This document shows, one piece after another, positions 16,305-25,750 of a stretch of DNA of 64,000 nt. The position numbers were made by a program, and so were the translations under genes. This DNA comes from PWQG01 sp050486205. GTDB taxonomy: Bacteria > Pseudomonadota > Gammaproteobacteria > Pseudomonadales > Pseudohongiellaceae. The stretch is taken from assembly GCA_050486205.1 (NCBI GenBank), contig JBJHCW010000008.1:121614-185613 (forward strand), written 5' to 3'. The notes below the pieces were generated by a model. That model saw nothing but the letters and a program-made list of their open reading frames with translations, was not told where the DNA came from and did not search any database. Positions within the stretch are counted from its first letter, which is position 1, and every line of letters begins with the position of its first letter.

Positions 16305-18722
16305 TCAGATATCCAGATTCTGCACAGCCAGCGCATTGCTCTCGATGAACTCACGGCGCGGATCCACCTGGTCACCCATCAGGGTGGTGAAAAGCTGATC
16401 AGCACCTATGGCGTCTTCAATGGTGACCTGCAGCATACGACGAGTGTCCGGATTCATGGTGGTTTCCCACAACTGGTCCGGATTCATCTCACCCAGCCCC
16501 TTGTAGCGCTGCAGGTAGTGACCACGCATGGCATCGTCAGTAAGCCACTTCAATGCTTCTGGAAACCCTTGAATTTCCTGGGTTTTTTCTCCCCGCTTCA
16601 CAAACGCACCCGGTTCGATGAGGCCATCCAGGGTTTCCCCCAGTTTCATCAGAGCGCGGTATTCACCTGAGTTGAAGAAATCCTGATTGAACAGGTAGTC
16701 CCTCACCAGTCCGTGCAGGGAGTAACGCACATTGGGCAGGAATACATGGCGCTCGCGGTCTTCAACAGCGCCCATTTCATAGTGTTGGCTGGTCTTTGGG
16801 TGAATCTGCTGCAGCGACGTCTGCAGTGACGCCAACCAATCGTTGATACCCGCCTCTGTGAACTCGCCACCAAAACTGGCCGAATAGATCATGGCCTCCA
16901 GTATTTCCGGCGGGTACAAACGATTCAGTCGATTGATGATAGCCCAGGCATCATTATACTGCTTGACGATGGCTTCCAATGCATCGCCGGCGATGGGCGG
17001 TGCATCCGGGTTGACGAACAGTTGAGCACCATCCAGAGCGATCTGTGTCTGATAGCGAGCCAGCTCCTCGTCATCCTTCAGATATTGTTCCTGTTTACCC
17101 TTGCGGACCTTGTACAGCGGAGGCTGCGCAATATAGACATGGCCTCGCTCAATCAGCTCACGCATTTGACGGAAAAAGAAGGTCAACAGCAGGGTGCGGA
17201 TATGTGAACCGTCCACGTCCGCGTCGGTCATGATGATGATATTGTGATATCGCAGGGTCTCGGGTGAAAACTCATCCTTGCCGATACCGCAGCCCAGCGC
17301 CTTGATCAATGTGCCGATCTCGGCAGAGCTCAGCATTTTGTCAAAGCGGGCTTTCTCCACGTTGAGAATCTTGCCCTTGAGCGGCAGAATTGCCTGGTTC
17401 TTGCGATTGCGGCCCTGTTTGGCAGATCCGCCCGCAGAGTCACCCTCCACAATGTAGATCTCGGACAGAGAAGGGTCTTTTTCCTGACAGTCGGCCAGCT
17501 TTCCGGGCAGGCCCGCCACATCCAATGCACCTTTTCGGCGGGTCATTTCGCGCGCCTTACGCGCTGCTTCCCGGGCTCGGGCGGCGTCAATCATCTTGTT
17601 GACGATCTGTTTGGCGTCCTGGGGGTTTTCCATCAGGTAGTCGGCAAAGTGCGCCGCCATCTCCTGCTCAACCACGGTTTTCACCTCGGAAGACACCAGT
17701 TTATCCTTGGTCTGTGAGGAAAACTTCGGATCCGGCACCTTTACCGAGATGATCGCAGTCAGGCCTTCGCGTGCATCGTCACCGCTGGTAGTGACTTCCT
17801 TGCTTTTCTTGGCTGCGAGCTCTTTGTCGATGTAGGTTTTAAGTACGCGTGTCAGCGCGCTGCGGAATCCCGCCAGGTGCGTGCCGCCGTCTTTCTGGGG
17901 AATATTGTTGGTGTAGGCAAACAGGTTTTCCTGGTAGGTATCATTCCATTGCAGCGCAATTTCCACGCCAATGCCGTCTTCCTCACGCTCAGCCATGAAG
18001 TGGAATATTTTGTTAACCGTGCTTTTGTTCTTGTTCAGATAGGTGACAAAGGCATTCAGGCCACCATCGTACTTGAATACATCCCGCTTGCCGGTACGCT
18101 CGTCCAGCAGCTCGATATTGACCCCGGCATTAAGGAAAGCCAGCTCGCGCAGCTTTTTGGCCAGAATATCGTAGTGAAACAGAATATTGGTGAATGTGTC
18201 GGAGGAGGGTTTGAAATAACAGGATGTGCCCGTGATGTCGGTTTCCCCAACCACTTTCAGGGGTGCTTGCGGGACCCCGTGGTGATACTCCTGCTCGTGC
18301 ACCTGGCCGCCGCGACGGATGGTCAATCGGCATACCTCTGACAGCGCGTTGACCACAGATACACCTACGCCGTGCAAACCACCTGAAACCTTGTAACTGT
18401 TGTCGTCAAACTTGCCGCCTGCATGCAGCACAGTCATGATGACCTCAGCCGCCGACACGCCCTCGGCATGCATTTCTGTAGGAATGCCCCGACCGTTATC
18501 CGACACCGTAATACTTTCACCCGGGTGGATGGTTACCTTAACCGTGTCACAATGGCCTGCAAGCGCTTCATCTATGGAGTTGTCCACCAGCTCAAACACC
18601 ATGTGGTGCAAGCCGGTGCCATCATCGGTATCACCGATATACATGCCTGGACGTTTGCGAACTGCATCCAACCCTTTCAGTACCTTGATGCTCGACGAAT
18701 CATAAGAAGATTCTTCAGCCAT
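16305..18722 (-). CDS. gyrB: DNA gyrase subunit B
   Basis: 805 aa, the expected GyrB length. It is the ATPase subunit of type II topoisomerase A2B2 that introduces negative supercoils. The N-terminal GHKL ATPase domain shows ELVDNSIDEALAG, DNGRGIPT and GGLHGVGVSVVNALS. The TOPRIM domain shows EGDSAGGSAKQGR and the Mg-binding TDADVDGSHIRTLLL. The C terminus ends with the GyrB tail GDQVDPRREFIE. Last gene of the leftward dnaA-dnaN-recF-gyrB cluster, 39 bp after recF. Confidence 0.97.
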   Translation of the reverse strand: MAEESSYDSSSIKVLKGLDAVRKRPGMYIGDTDDGTGLHHMVFELVDNSIDEALAGHCDTVKVTIHPGESITVSDNGRGIPTEMHAEGVSAAEVIMTVLHAGGKFDDNSYKVSGGLHGVGVSVVNALSEVCRLTIRRGGQVHEQEYHHGVPQAPLKVVGETDITGTSCYFKPSSDTFTNILFHYDILAKKLRELAFLNAGVNIELLDERTGKRDVFKYDGGLNAFVTYLNKNKSTVNKIFHFMAEREEDGIGVEIALQWNDTYQENLFAYTNNIPQKDGGTHLAGFRSALTRVLKTYIDKELAAKKSKEVTTSGDDAREGLTAIISVKVPDPKFSSQTKDKLVSSEVKTVVEQEMAAHFADYLMENPQDAKQIVNKMIDAARAREAARKAREMTRRKGALDVAGLPGKLADCQEKDPSLSEIYIVEGDSAGGSAKQGRNRKNQAILPLKGKILNVEKARFDKMLSSAEIGTLIKALGCGIGKDEFSPETLRYHNIIIMTDADVDGSHIRTLLLTFFFRQMRELIERGHVYIAQPPLYKVRKGKQEQYLKDDEELARYQTQIALDGAQLFVNPDAPPIAGDALEAIVKQYNDAWAIINRLNRLYPPEILEAMIYSASFGGEFTEAGINDWLASLQTSLQQIHPKTSQHYEMGAVEDRERHVFLPNVRYSLHGLVRDYLFNQDFFNSGEYRALMKLGETLDGLIEPGAFVKRGEKTQEIQGFPEALKWLTDDAMRGHYLQRYKGLGEMNPDQLWETTMNPDTRRMLQVTIEDAIGADQLFTTLMGDQVDPRREFIESNALAVQNLDI

Positions 18723-18761
18723 AGACTACTCCGCGTCTTTGATTTTGGCGCCACTGCGCAA

Positions 18762-19880
18762 CTACTCTAAACAGCTTATTTTACCATGTTCCACGTGGAA
18801 CTTGCGCGCCGATGTTGCCGCTTGTTCCAGATCATACAAGTCTTCGGGCATCACGGCCGTGAAGAACAGTTGGCAATCCAATGCCAACAATGCCTCCAGT
18901 AGCCTGGACCGATTGCCTTGATCCAGCTCAGCAGCCAGATCATCAATCAGGTAGACAAGGCTGGGCCGCGTTGGTGGCGTGGGCTGGGGCGAATGCCCGT
19001 CGCCCGCAAGAAACAGTCGTGTCTGAGCCAACTTGAGTGAAAACACCATCAATTTCTGTTGCCCCCGAGACAATACCGCAGCGGCCGGGTTACGCCCAAG
19101 CTTTATTACCAGGTCACTGCGATGTGGTCCCGACTGAGTCATGCCCGCACGAATATCCCGCTGACGATTCTGGGCCAGGACAGCATCCAGTCCGGTATCC
19201 TCGGGCCAGCCTGGAAAATAGCGAAATTCCAGTGTTGGAAGTTCGATATGCCCCATCAGTTCAGACAAGGCGCGTTCAAAGTAGGGCGCCAGACGCTCAA
19301 AATATCGTCGCCTGCAGGCATCCACCAACACCGACGAGCGACAAAACTCCTCATCCCACACAGCCAGCTCAACGCTAGAGGGGTTCTGCTTAAGCAGCGC
19401 ATTACGCTGGGCCAGGGCTTTTGCTGCTTTCCGCCAGTGGGTCAAAAAACCATGTTCCACGTGGAACACTCCCCAGTCCAGATAGCGCCGTCGCATCCGG
19501 GCACCACCTTCCAGCAGGGAAAACGTATCCGAATTCAGAAGCTGGACGGGCAGGGCACGTGCCACTTCCTGCCAGTTACGCTGTTTGGTGGCATCAAGCT
19601 TGAGTGATTGTGGCCCGTGACGGCGTTTTACCAGGCCGATTCGGCTATCGCGGTGCAGCCGCGCATGTATTACAAGCTCTGCGGCGTCAAAGTGAATCAG
19701 CGGATCTACACGGGAACTACGAAAAGATCGGCCCAGTGCCAGCAGGTGAATAGCCTCGAGCAGGCTGGTTTTGCCGCTGCCATTGGCGCCAAGGATGAGA
19801 TTGATGTGCCGCGCCGGTTCAATGCTGACCAGCTGCAGATTACGCAAGCGATCAACATCGAGCCGGATCAGTCTACTCAT
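18762..19880 (-). CDS. recF: DNA replication and repair protein RecF
   Basis: 372 aa SMC-like ATPase that loads RecA at single-strand gaps with RecO and RecR. Walker A GANGSGKT is at residues 31-38, the ABC-type signature region is LSRGQQKLMVFSLKLAQ, and Walker B is VYLIDDLAAELD. The pentapeptide FHVEH occurs twice (139-143 and 361-365), and both copies are encoded by parS palindromes. The copy at 361-365 lies in a C-terminal tail beyond the conserved core. Gene order dnaN-recF-gyrB is canonical. Confidence 0.95.
   Translation of the reverse strand: MSRLIRLDVDRLRNLQLVSIEPARHINLILGANGSGKTSLLEAIHLLALGRSFRSSRVDPLIHFDAAELVIHARLHRDSRIGLVKRRHGPQSLKLDATKQRNWQEVARALPVQLLNSDTFSLLEGGARMRRRYLDWGVFHVEHGFLTHWRKAAKALAQRNALLKQNPSSVELAVWDEEFCRSSVLVDACRRRYFERLAPYFERALSELMGHIELPTLEFRYFPGWPEDTGLDAVLAQNRQRDIRAGMTQSGPHRSDLVIKLGRNPAAAVLSRGQQKLMVFSLKLAQTRLFLAGDGHSPQPTPPTRPSLVYLIDDLAAELDQGNRSRLLEALLALDCQLFFTAVMPEDLYDLEQAATSARKFHVEHGKISCLE
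18787..18802. other. parS centromere-like site (copy 1), inside recF 3' end
   Basis: TGTTCCACGTGGAACT is a 16-bp palindrome with one outer-base mismatch, matching the ParB-binding parS consensus TGTTNCACGTGNAACA. It lies within the last 40 codons of recF, 12 kb from parAB and 4 kb from the dnaA-rpmH gap, as expected for an origin-proximal centromere. Confidence 0.9.
19453..19468. other. parS centromere-like site (copy 2), inside recF
   Basis: TGTTCCACGTGGAACA is a perfect 16-bp palindrome and an exact match to the parS consensus. It sits in the middle of recF and encodes FHVEH. With copy 1 at 18787 it makes two parS sites 666 bp apart. Confidence 0.93.
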
Positions 19881-19913
19881 GGGGAGGACAGACGCTCAGT
19901 GGCTGCGGGCCAC

Positions 19914-21017
19914 TCAGATGCGCATCGGCATAACAACATATACGGCGTCCGCATCGCTGACCTCCTCCAGCAGCGCGCTGCTATTGGCATCGGACAACGT
20001 CATCTTGACCTGCTCACTATCAAGTGCATTCAACACATCCACCAGATAGGCAACATTAAAACCGATCTCCAGGCTATCCCCATTGTAGTCTACCGCCACC
20101 ACTTCCTCGGCTTCTTCCTGTTCGGGGTTATTGGCCAGAATCTTCAGCTCGCCGTTGACCAGGTGCAGATGTACACCCCGGTATTTCTCGTTGGACAGGA
20201 TTGAGGCGCGGCTGAAGGCGTGCCGCAGGGTTGCCTTGTCGCCAATCACCGTCTTGTTTCCACCACGAGGTAACACACGGCTGTAATCCGGAAACTTGCC
20301 ATCCACCAACTTGGAGGTAAAGGTAAAATCCTTCAGTTTTGCCCGCAGGTGATTACTGCCAAAAAGCAGACTCAGCGTGTCAGTGTCGTCTGCAAGCAGA
20401 CGCGACAACTCAAGCACTGCCTTGCGTGGCAGGATGATCTGCAAGGGGTCAACGGCCCCGGTGTCGGTTGTGTGGGTCCGCATGGCCAGGCGATGGCCGT
20501 CCGTTGCCACAACCCTGAGATGCTCGGGCTCCACTTCAATCAGCATGCCATTGAGGTAATAACGTACGTCTTGCTGCGCCATCGCAAAGCTGGTGCTGTC
20601 CAGCAAAGCTTTCAGGTCTGTGGCAGGAATTTCCAGGGAAAACATGTCAGGATCATCTTCGGCGTTGGGGAAATCCGAAGCGGGCAGCGTGGTCAGGGTA
20701 TAACGGCTGCGGCCGGACTTCAGAACCAGCCGGGTTTCTTCCAGACGGAACTCCAGTTGTGCATCCTCGGACAGGGATTTACAGATATCCATCAACTTCC
20801 GTGCAGGCACGGTGATTTCACCACCTGTTGAACCTGCTTCTACGGCAACCTTGCCGATCAACTCGACTTCCAGATCTGTACCTGTAATCGACAATTCGTC
20901 GTTGTCCAGGGACAGCAACACATTGGCCAGAACCGGAAGAGTATGTCGTCGCTCCACCACACCTGCTGCCAACTGCAGCGGTTTGATTATAGATTCCCTG
21001 GAGATAGTAAAGTGCAT
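19914..21017 (-). CDS. dnaN: DNA polymerase III beta sliding clamp
   Basis: 367 aa, normal for the beta clamp: three structurally similar domains forming a ring dimer that tethers polymerases to DNA. Recognisable stretches are VERRHTLPVLANVLL near the N terminus, TLTTLPASDFPN, and the C-terminal VVMPMRI, part of the hydrophobic cleft that binds polymerase peptides. The gene lies between dnaA and recF, and 33 bp separate it from recF. Confidence 0.97.
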   Translation of the reverse strand: MHFTISRESIIKPLQLAAGVVERRHTLPVLANVLLSLDNDELSITGTDLEVELIGKVAVEAGSTGGEITVPARKLMDICKSLSEDAQLEFRLEETRLVLKSGRSRYTLTTLPASDFPNAEDDPDMFSLEIPATDLKALLDSTSFAMAQQDVRYYLNGMLIEVEPEHLRVVATDGHRLAMRTHTTDTGAVDPLQIILPRKAVLELSRLLADDTDTLSLLFGSNHLRAKLKDFTFTSKLVDGKFPDYSRVLPRGGNKTVIGDKATLRHAFSRASILSNEKYRGVHLHLVNGELKILANNPEQEEAEEVVAVDYNGDSLEIGFNVAYLVDVLNALDSEQVKMTLSDANSSALLEEVSDADAVYVVMPMRI

Positions 21018-21098
21018 AGTGATTACTCTGTTACCTGAAAAGCTTTTTGATTGTTAGGGTCTTGCCTTGCCTGGGTGCCAGTTTGCCCCGGCGCACGT

Positions 21099-22826
21099 TC
21101 AGCTGGCGAGCGCTCGCAACAGGTTATTATAGTCTTCAGCCCATTCAGTGGAAGACGCTCTCAAATTCTTCACCTGCTTGCACGCATGCAACACGGTTGT
21201 GTGATCGCGCCCACCAAAGGCTTCACCGATTTCCGGCAAACTGTGATTGGTCAGTTCCTTGGCCAGGCTCATGGCGACCTGTCGTGGACGAGCCACCGAA
21301 CGGTTGCGCCGTTTTGACAACATATCAGACATCTTGATCTTGTAGTACTCGGCAACTGACCGCTGGATATTGTCAATCGACACCAGTTTGTCATGCAAGG
21401 CAAAAAGATCCTTCAATGCTTCTCTTACCAGATCCAGGTCGATCCGGCGGCCAACAAAATTGGCGTGAATTATCACCTTCTTTAATGCACCTTCAAGTTC
21501 CCGCACATGAGAGCGCAAGCGCTGGGCAATAAACATGGCGGCATCATTGGGCAGCTCAACATTGGACTGGGCCGCCTTGTTCATCAATATGGCAGCACGC
21601 GTCTCAAGTTCCGGCGGCTCCACCGCCACTGTCAGACCCCAACCGAAACGCGACTTCAGGCGCTCCTCTAAGCCATTGATTTCTTTATGGTATTTGTCGC
21701 TAGTGAGAATAATTTGCTGACCACCCTCGAGCAGTGCGTTAAACGTATGGAAAAACTCTTCCTGGGAACGCTCCTTGCCGGCAAAAAACTGGATGTCGTC
21801 GATCAGCAGTGCGTCAACTGAACGATAATAACGCTTGAATTCATTGATGGCATTCAACTGCAGCGCGGTCACCATGGTGGCCACGAATGTTTCCGAATGC
21901 AGGTAGACAACTTTGGCGTTGGGTTTTCTTGCCTGCAGGAAATTTCCAATGGCATGCATCAAATGGGTCTTGCCCAGGCCAACACCACCATAGATAAAAA
22001 GAGGATTGTAGGCACCGCCGGGGTTTTCGGCGACCTGCAGGGCAGCCGCCCTGGCCAGCTGGTTGGACTTGCCCTCGATGAAATTCTCGAAGGTGTTTTC
22101 AGGATTCAGTGCCCCCTTGTGACGCAACTTGCCCTCGATCATGTTTTCCATGCTCGAGCTGCTGCGTCGTGCGCCAGCGCGATTCATGCCACCACGTTCA
22201 ACGCGGCCGCCCTGCGGGGACGATCCGGACACAGGGACAACCGAGCCCATGCCAGGGTCTGACTGATTCAGCGCATCACCATCGAGTCGGGCCGGGCTGG
22301 TGGTGGCGGGGGTAACAATCCGTTCGGTCGCTGCCGGCAGGGCGAACACATTGTCACTGCCGTGCGCGGCAAGTGACGGCCACCCGTCAACGTTGCGCAA
22401 TTCGCTGGGGTCACGCGCGGCTTTCACCTGCCTGCTGCCCCGAGTGTCCCGACTTTGCACGCCACGGCCTTGAGCGTCACGCGCCGTGTTCGGCATCGAC
22501 CCGACTTGCAGCACGACCGCCACGTTGTCATTGTCACTTTCGTGAGAAATGAGTTCGCGAATTCGCGGCAGAAATTTTTCCTTCACCCAATCCAGCACAA
22601 ACCTGTTGGGTGCATATACCCTGAGCTCATCCGCCGATCCCTCGGCTTGTAAAGGTCGTATCCAGGTATTGAATTGCTGAGAAGGAAGTTCGTTTTTTAA
22701 ATGATCAACACACCGTTGCCAGTTCACTGGTTGCACCTGCACTGCCCTGTTGTCTCTTATTATCCCGAAACCCCGCAGACCGGTGTCTTCTGTGGACACG
22801 CTTATTGTTCCCGGGGTCTGACTCAT
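21099..22826 (-). CDS. dnaA: Chromosomal replication initiator protein DnaA
   Basis: 575 aa from the ATG at 22826. Domain I is NELPSQQFNTWIRPLQ (DnaB/DiaA interaction). Domain II is an unusually long low-complexity linker (about residues 120-235). Domain III is AAA+ with Walker A GGVGLGKTH and Walker B LLIDDIQFFAGK. Domain IV has the DNA-binding signature GGRDHTTVLHACKQ. Most DnaA proteins begin shortly before WQRCVDHL, and an in-frame GTG at 22727 (giving 542 aa, MNWQRC) fits that better. The ATG at 22826 lacks a good ribosome-binding site, so the first 33 residues are doubtful. Confidence 0.95.
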   Translation of the reverse strand: MSQTPGTISVSTEDTGLRGFGIIRDNRAVQVQPVNWQRCVDHLKNELPSQQFNTWIRPLQAEGSADELRVYAPNRFVLDWVKEKFLPRIRELISHESDNDNVAVVLQVGSMPNTARDAQGRGVQSRDTRGSRQVKAARDPSELRNVDGWPSLAAHGSDNVFALPAATERIVTPATTSPARLDGDALNQSDPGMGSVVPVSGSSPQGGRVERGGMNRAGARRSSSSMENMIEGKLRHKGALNPENTFENFIEGKSNQLARAAALQVAENPGGAYNPLFIYGGVGLGKTHLMHAIGNFLQARKPNAKVVYLHSETFVATMVTALQLNAINEFKRYYRSVDALLIDDIQFFAGKERSQEEFFHTFNALLEGGQQIILTSDKYHKEINGLEERLKSRFGWGLTVAVEPPELETRAAILMNKAAQSNVELPNDAAMFIAQRLRSHVRELEGALKKVIIHANFVGRRIDLDLVREALKDLFALHDKLVSIDNIQRSVAEYYKIKMSDMLSKRRNRSVARPRQVAMSLAKELTNHSLPEIGEAFGGRDHTTVLHACKQVKNLRASSTEWAEDYNNLLRALAS

Positions 22827-23174
22827 ACATCGTGAGGGAGAATTCTACTCCCCAAGCATGGAGTTATCCACACAGACAAGCAAAAAACAGTCACTATTTG
22901 ATGCTGTTTTTTAGCCCTTTATATCAATAACCTATAGGCCATTACCCTGAAAAACACCGGGTTATTTCGAGCCGGTTTCCCGGCTCAGACCACAAAGTTA
23001 TGCACAGGAAAACCTGTGGATAACTTGTGGTTAAACCGTATACATTCACGGACAACCAATCAACACGCGGCATCACCGGGATTGATTGCATTATCCCGGC
23101 AAAACATCTAGAATTCGCGCTCGGTTTTAAAACCCTGCTAACTTTCAACCCAGCAGCACTATCCGGATACGAAT
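22827..23174. other. dnaA-rpmH intergenic region with DnaA boxes, candidate oriC
   Basis: 348 bp between divergent dnaA and rpmH, the position of oriC in Pseudomonas. Perfect DnaA boxes are TTATCCACA at 22864-22872 and its complement TGTGGATAA at 23015-23023. Close variants are TTATGCACA (22998-23006) and TGTGGTTAA (23026-23034). An AT-rich stretch with TTTATATCAATAA lies between about 22890 and 22940. Gene polarity switches from minus to plus here, which fits a bidirectional origin. Confidence 0.7.
23086..23114 (+). promoter_or_regulatory. Sigma-70 promoter of rpmH
   Basis: TTGCAT (23086-23091), a 17-bp spacer, and TAGAAT (23109-23114). The rpmH ATG is 60 bp downstream, and the site is next to the DnaA boxes. 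Confidence 0.6.
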
Positions 23175-23309
23175 ATGAAAAGAACATTTCAACCCAGTGT
23201 TTTGAAGCGCGCCCGCGTTCATGGATTCCGTGCGCGTATGGCCACAAAAGGTGGTCGTCTTGTACTGAAGCGTCGTCGCTCCAAAGGTCGAGCCAAGCTG
23301 TCAGCATAA
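23175..23309 (+). CDS. rpmH: 50S ribosomal protein L34
   Basis: 44 aa, MKRTFQPSVLKRARVHGFR at the N terminus and a very basic tail ending KGRAKLSA. This is the almost invariant L34 sequence and length. L34 is a small rRNA-binding protein of the large subunit. The standard arrangement rpmH-rnpA-yidD-yidC follows, with rnpA starting 17 bp downstream. Confidence 0.97.
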   Translation: MKRTFQPSVLKRARVHGFRARMATKGGRLVLKRRRSKGRAKLSA

Positions 23310-23326
23310 TCTCGCGAGGTTCTCTC

Positions 23327-23710
23327 GTGAGCGAGCTTGGCTTTGGCAAGAAACTGCGGCTACTTGACGCTGCCGATTTCCAGGCTGTTTTCAAAAGCGC
23401 TCGCTACAAGGTTTCCTGCCGCACTCTTCTGGTGCTCGCCATCGACAATCAGCTTCCTGTTGCCAGACTGGGTCTGGTTGTTGGCAAGAAGAATGTCAAA
23501 CTCGCTGTCCAGCGCAACCGGGTCAAACGGTTGATCAGAGAATCCTTTCGATCCCGGCAACAGGCATTGGCCGGTCTGGATATCATTGTGCTGGCGCGGG
23601 CCGGACTGGGCGACCAGGACAATGCCATGATCCGCCAAAGTATTGATACACTATGGTCCGATCTGGTCCAGCGCCGACAACGTCGACACCAACAGAAGGG
23701 TCTCCGGTGA
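23327..23710 (+). CDS. rnpA: Ribonuclease P protein component
   Basis: 127 aa from a GTG at 23327; the longer open frame back to 23027 runs through rpmH and is not real. It is the protein cofactor that helps the M1 RNA cleave the 5' leader from precursor tRNAs. The RNR signature QRNRVKRLIRESFR is present, as is the N-terminal FGKKLRLLDAADFQAVF. The last codons end 1 bp before the yidD ATG. Confidence 0.95.
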   Translation: MSELGFGKKLRLLDAADFQAVFKSARYKVSCRTLLVLAIDNQLPVARLGLVVGKKNVKLAVQRNRVKRLIRESFRSRQQALAGLDIIVLARAGLGDQDNAMIRQSIDTLWSDLVQRRQRRHQQKGLR

Positions 23711-23711
23711 C

Positions 23712-23996
23712 ATGCTGAAAAAAGCCGCCATCACTCTGATTCGACTCTATCAGTGCACACTCAGCGTGCTGCTGGGTCCGCGTTGCCGCTTCTATCCGAC
23801 CTGTTCCCAGTACACACTCCAGGCTATCAACATCCATGGTGTGCCAAAAGGCAGCTACCTGGGTATCCGGCGGATACTGCGCTGTCATCCCTGGCACCCC
23901 GGTGGCATTGATCCAGTGCCCGGGTCTCCGGAAAGCCATTGCTGCGACCTCGATGCATCCGTACCCGAACCCTCTCATTCGTCGTCAACACAGTAG
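23712..23996 (+). CDS. yidD: Membrane protein insertion efficiency factor YidD
   Basis: 94 aa. The YidD core is visible: IRLYQ, FYPTCSQYTLQAI and RRILRCHPWHPGGIDPVP. YidD is a small peripheral inner-membrane protein that assists YidC-dependent insertion. The start at 23712 is the first ATG and matches the family; the frame is open further upstream inside rnpA. The C-terminal 20 residues are variable and Ser/His rich. yidC begins 9 bp downstream. Confidence 0.93.
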   Translation: MLKKAAITLIRLYQCTLSVLLGPRCRFYPTCSQYTLQAINIHGVPKGSYLGIRRILRCHPWHPGGIDPVPGSPESHCCDLDASVPEPSHSSSTQ

Positions 23997-24005
23997 TCAT
24001 CCTTC

Positions 24006-25727
24006 ATGAACATTATCCGATATGCATTACTGGCAGGCCTTGCAGTGGTCACATACATGTTGCTGTTGGCGTGGAATGAGCAATACGGCTCGGCGCCTTC
24101 GCCTTCCAATGGTGAACCCGCCCGCACGGAAATGGTTTCAGACATACCCGAAGCACCTCCGTCCAGCATTGATGACGCCGACGACGACATTCCCGACACA
24201 GCCCAGGCGCCTGCATCGGATGCCGATATTCCGGTGGTGTCCGGGCAGGATCAGGACAGTGCAACCGCGACCCGCAGCGAAGATCTGATCACCATCCGTA
24301 CCGATGTACTGAACATGAGGATTGATCCACGTGGTGGCGATATCGTTTATGTCTCTCTGCCGCAATATGCCACCAGCCTGGACACACCGGACGATCCGTT
24401 TGTGTTGCTGGAAGACTCCTCGCTGCGCAGTTATGTGGCCCAGAGCGGTCTGATCGGCCGCAACGGCATCGACAGCCCGGAGCGACCGGTTTACCGGTCT
24501 GCACGCACCGAATACGAACTGGCCCCGGGTACCGACCGGTTGCATGTGGACCTGCTGTACACCGACGAAAACGGTGTTGAGGTGTTAAAACGCTTTTCCT
24601 TCACACGCGGAGACTACCTGGTGAACGTGGCCTACGAGGTCAACAACACCAGCGATCAACCCTGGCAGGCCAATATGTTCGGCCAGATCCGCCGCGGCGC
24701 CTTTGATGACCCCACACGTGGCGTGGCCTTTGGCATGACCAGCTTCCTGGGTTTTGCCACCACCTCGGCCGATGACAACTACATCAAGGTGTCGTTCAGT
24801 GATATCGACAGCGGGCGACCGGCCCATGAAACCACCGGTGGCTGGATTGCCTTCAGCCAGCACTATTTCCTGTCCGCCTGGATACCACCTGAAACACGCA
24901 ACAGCTTCTCACTGCGCAGAAACCAGCGCGGTGAATACATAGGTGGCTTCACCAGCACCGAATTTGTGGTGCCGCCACAGTCCCGGGTCACCCAGGAAAG
25001 TGGATTCTACGCCGGACCCAAGGATCAGTACCGTCTGCGTGAAATTGCGCCCTGGCTGGATCGCACCATCGATTATGGCTGGCTGTGGTTCATTGCCTCA
25101 CCCATCTACTGGTTGCTGACCATGATCAACTCGGTTGTTGGCAACTATGGTTTCTCCATCATTCTGCTGACCGTGGTGGTCAAGGCCATATTCTACAAAT
25201 TGTCCGCGACCAGTTACCGCTCCATGGCCAATATGCGCCGTGTCATGCCAAAGATGACCCAGCTCAAGGAGCGGTACGGCGATGACAAGATGAAGCTGCA
25301 GAAAGCCACCATGGAGTTGTATAAAAAGGAGAAGATCAACCCGTTTGGTGGCTGTCTGCCCATACTGGTGCAGATGCCGGTGTTCATTGCCCTGTACTGG
25401 GTGCTGCTGGAAAGTGTGGAGCTGCGCCATGCGCCGTTCATACTGTGGATTGATGATCTCTCGGTCATGGATCCGTTCTTTGTCCTGCCGCTGCTGATGG
25501 GCGCTTCGATGTATCTGCAGTTCGCCCTGAACCCGGCGCCGCAGGATCCGATGCAGGCCAAGATCATGAAGTTCATGCCGGTGGTGATGACCCTGTTCTT
25601 CCTGTGGTTCCCGGCCGGACTGGTTCTGTACTGGCTGGCCAACAGTGTGCTGGGTATTGCGCAGCAGTACTACATCACCCGCAAGATGGAAAAAGAGTAC
25701 GCCGAAAAGGAAGCCAGACAGTCCTGA
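24006..25727 (+). CDS. yidC: Membrane protein insertase YidC
   Basis: 573 aa, gammaproteobacterial long form. One N-terminal transmembrane helix (about 5-23) precedes an acidic linker and a large periplasmic beta-supersandwich domain (about 95-340). The conserved 60KD_IMP membrane core follows with GNYGFSIILLTVVVKAIFY, containing the expected hydrophilic-groove Lys/Arg region and INPFGGCLPILVQMPVFIALYWVL. YidC inserts and folds inner-membrane proteins such as ATP synthase subunits a and c, also encoded in this window. Same orientation as yidD and mnmE. Confidence 0.96.
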   Translation: MNIIRYALLAGLAVVTYMLLLAWNEQYGSAPSPSNGEPARTEMVSDIPEAPPSSIDDADDDIPDTAQAPASDADIPVVSGQDQDSATATRSEDLITIRTDVLNMRIDPRGGDIVYVSLPQYATSLDTPDDPFVLLEDSSLRSYVAQSGLIGRNGIDSPERPVYRSARTEYELAPGTDRLHVDLLYTDENGVEVLKRFSFTRGDYLVNVAYEVNNTSDQPWQANMFGQIRRGAFDDPTRGVAFGMTSFLGFATTSADDNYIKVSFSDIDSGRPAHETTGGWIAFSQHYFLSAWIPPETRNSFSLRRNQRGEYIGGFTSTEFVVPPQSRVTQESGFYAGPKDQYRLREIAPWLDRTIDYGWLWFIASPIYWLLTMINSVVGNYGFSIILLTVVVKAIFYKLSATSYRSMANMRRVMPKMTQLKERYGDDKMKLQKATMELYKKEKINPFGGCLPILVQMPVFIALYWVLLESVELRHAPFILWIDDLSVMDPFFVLPLLMGASMYLQFALNPAPQDPMQAKIMKFMPVVMTLFFLWFPAGLVLYWLANSVLGIAQQYYITRKMEKEYAEKEARQS

Positions 25728-25750
25728 CCCCCTGTGCACCAGGCCCGCTC

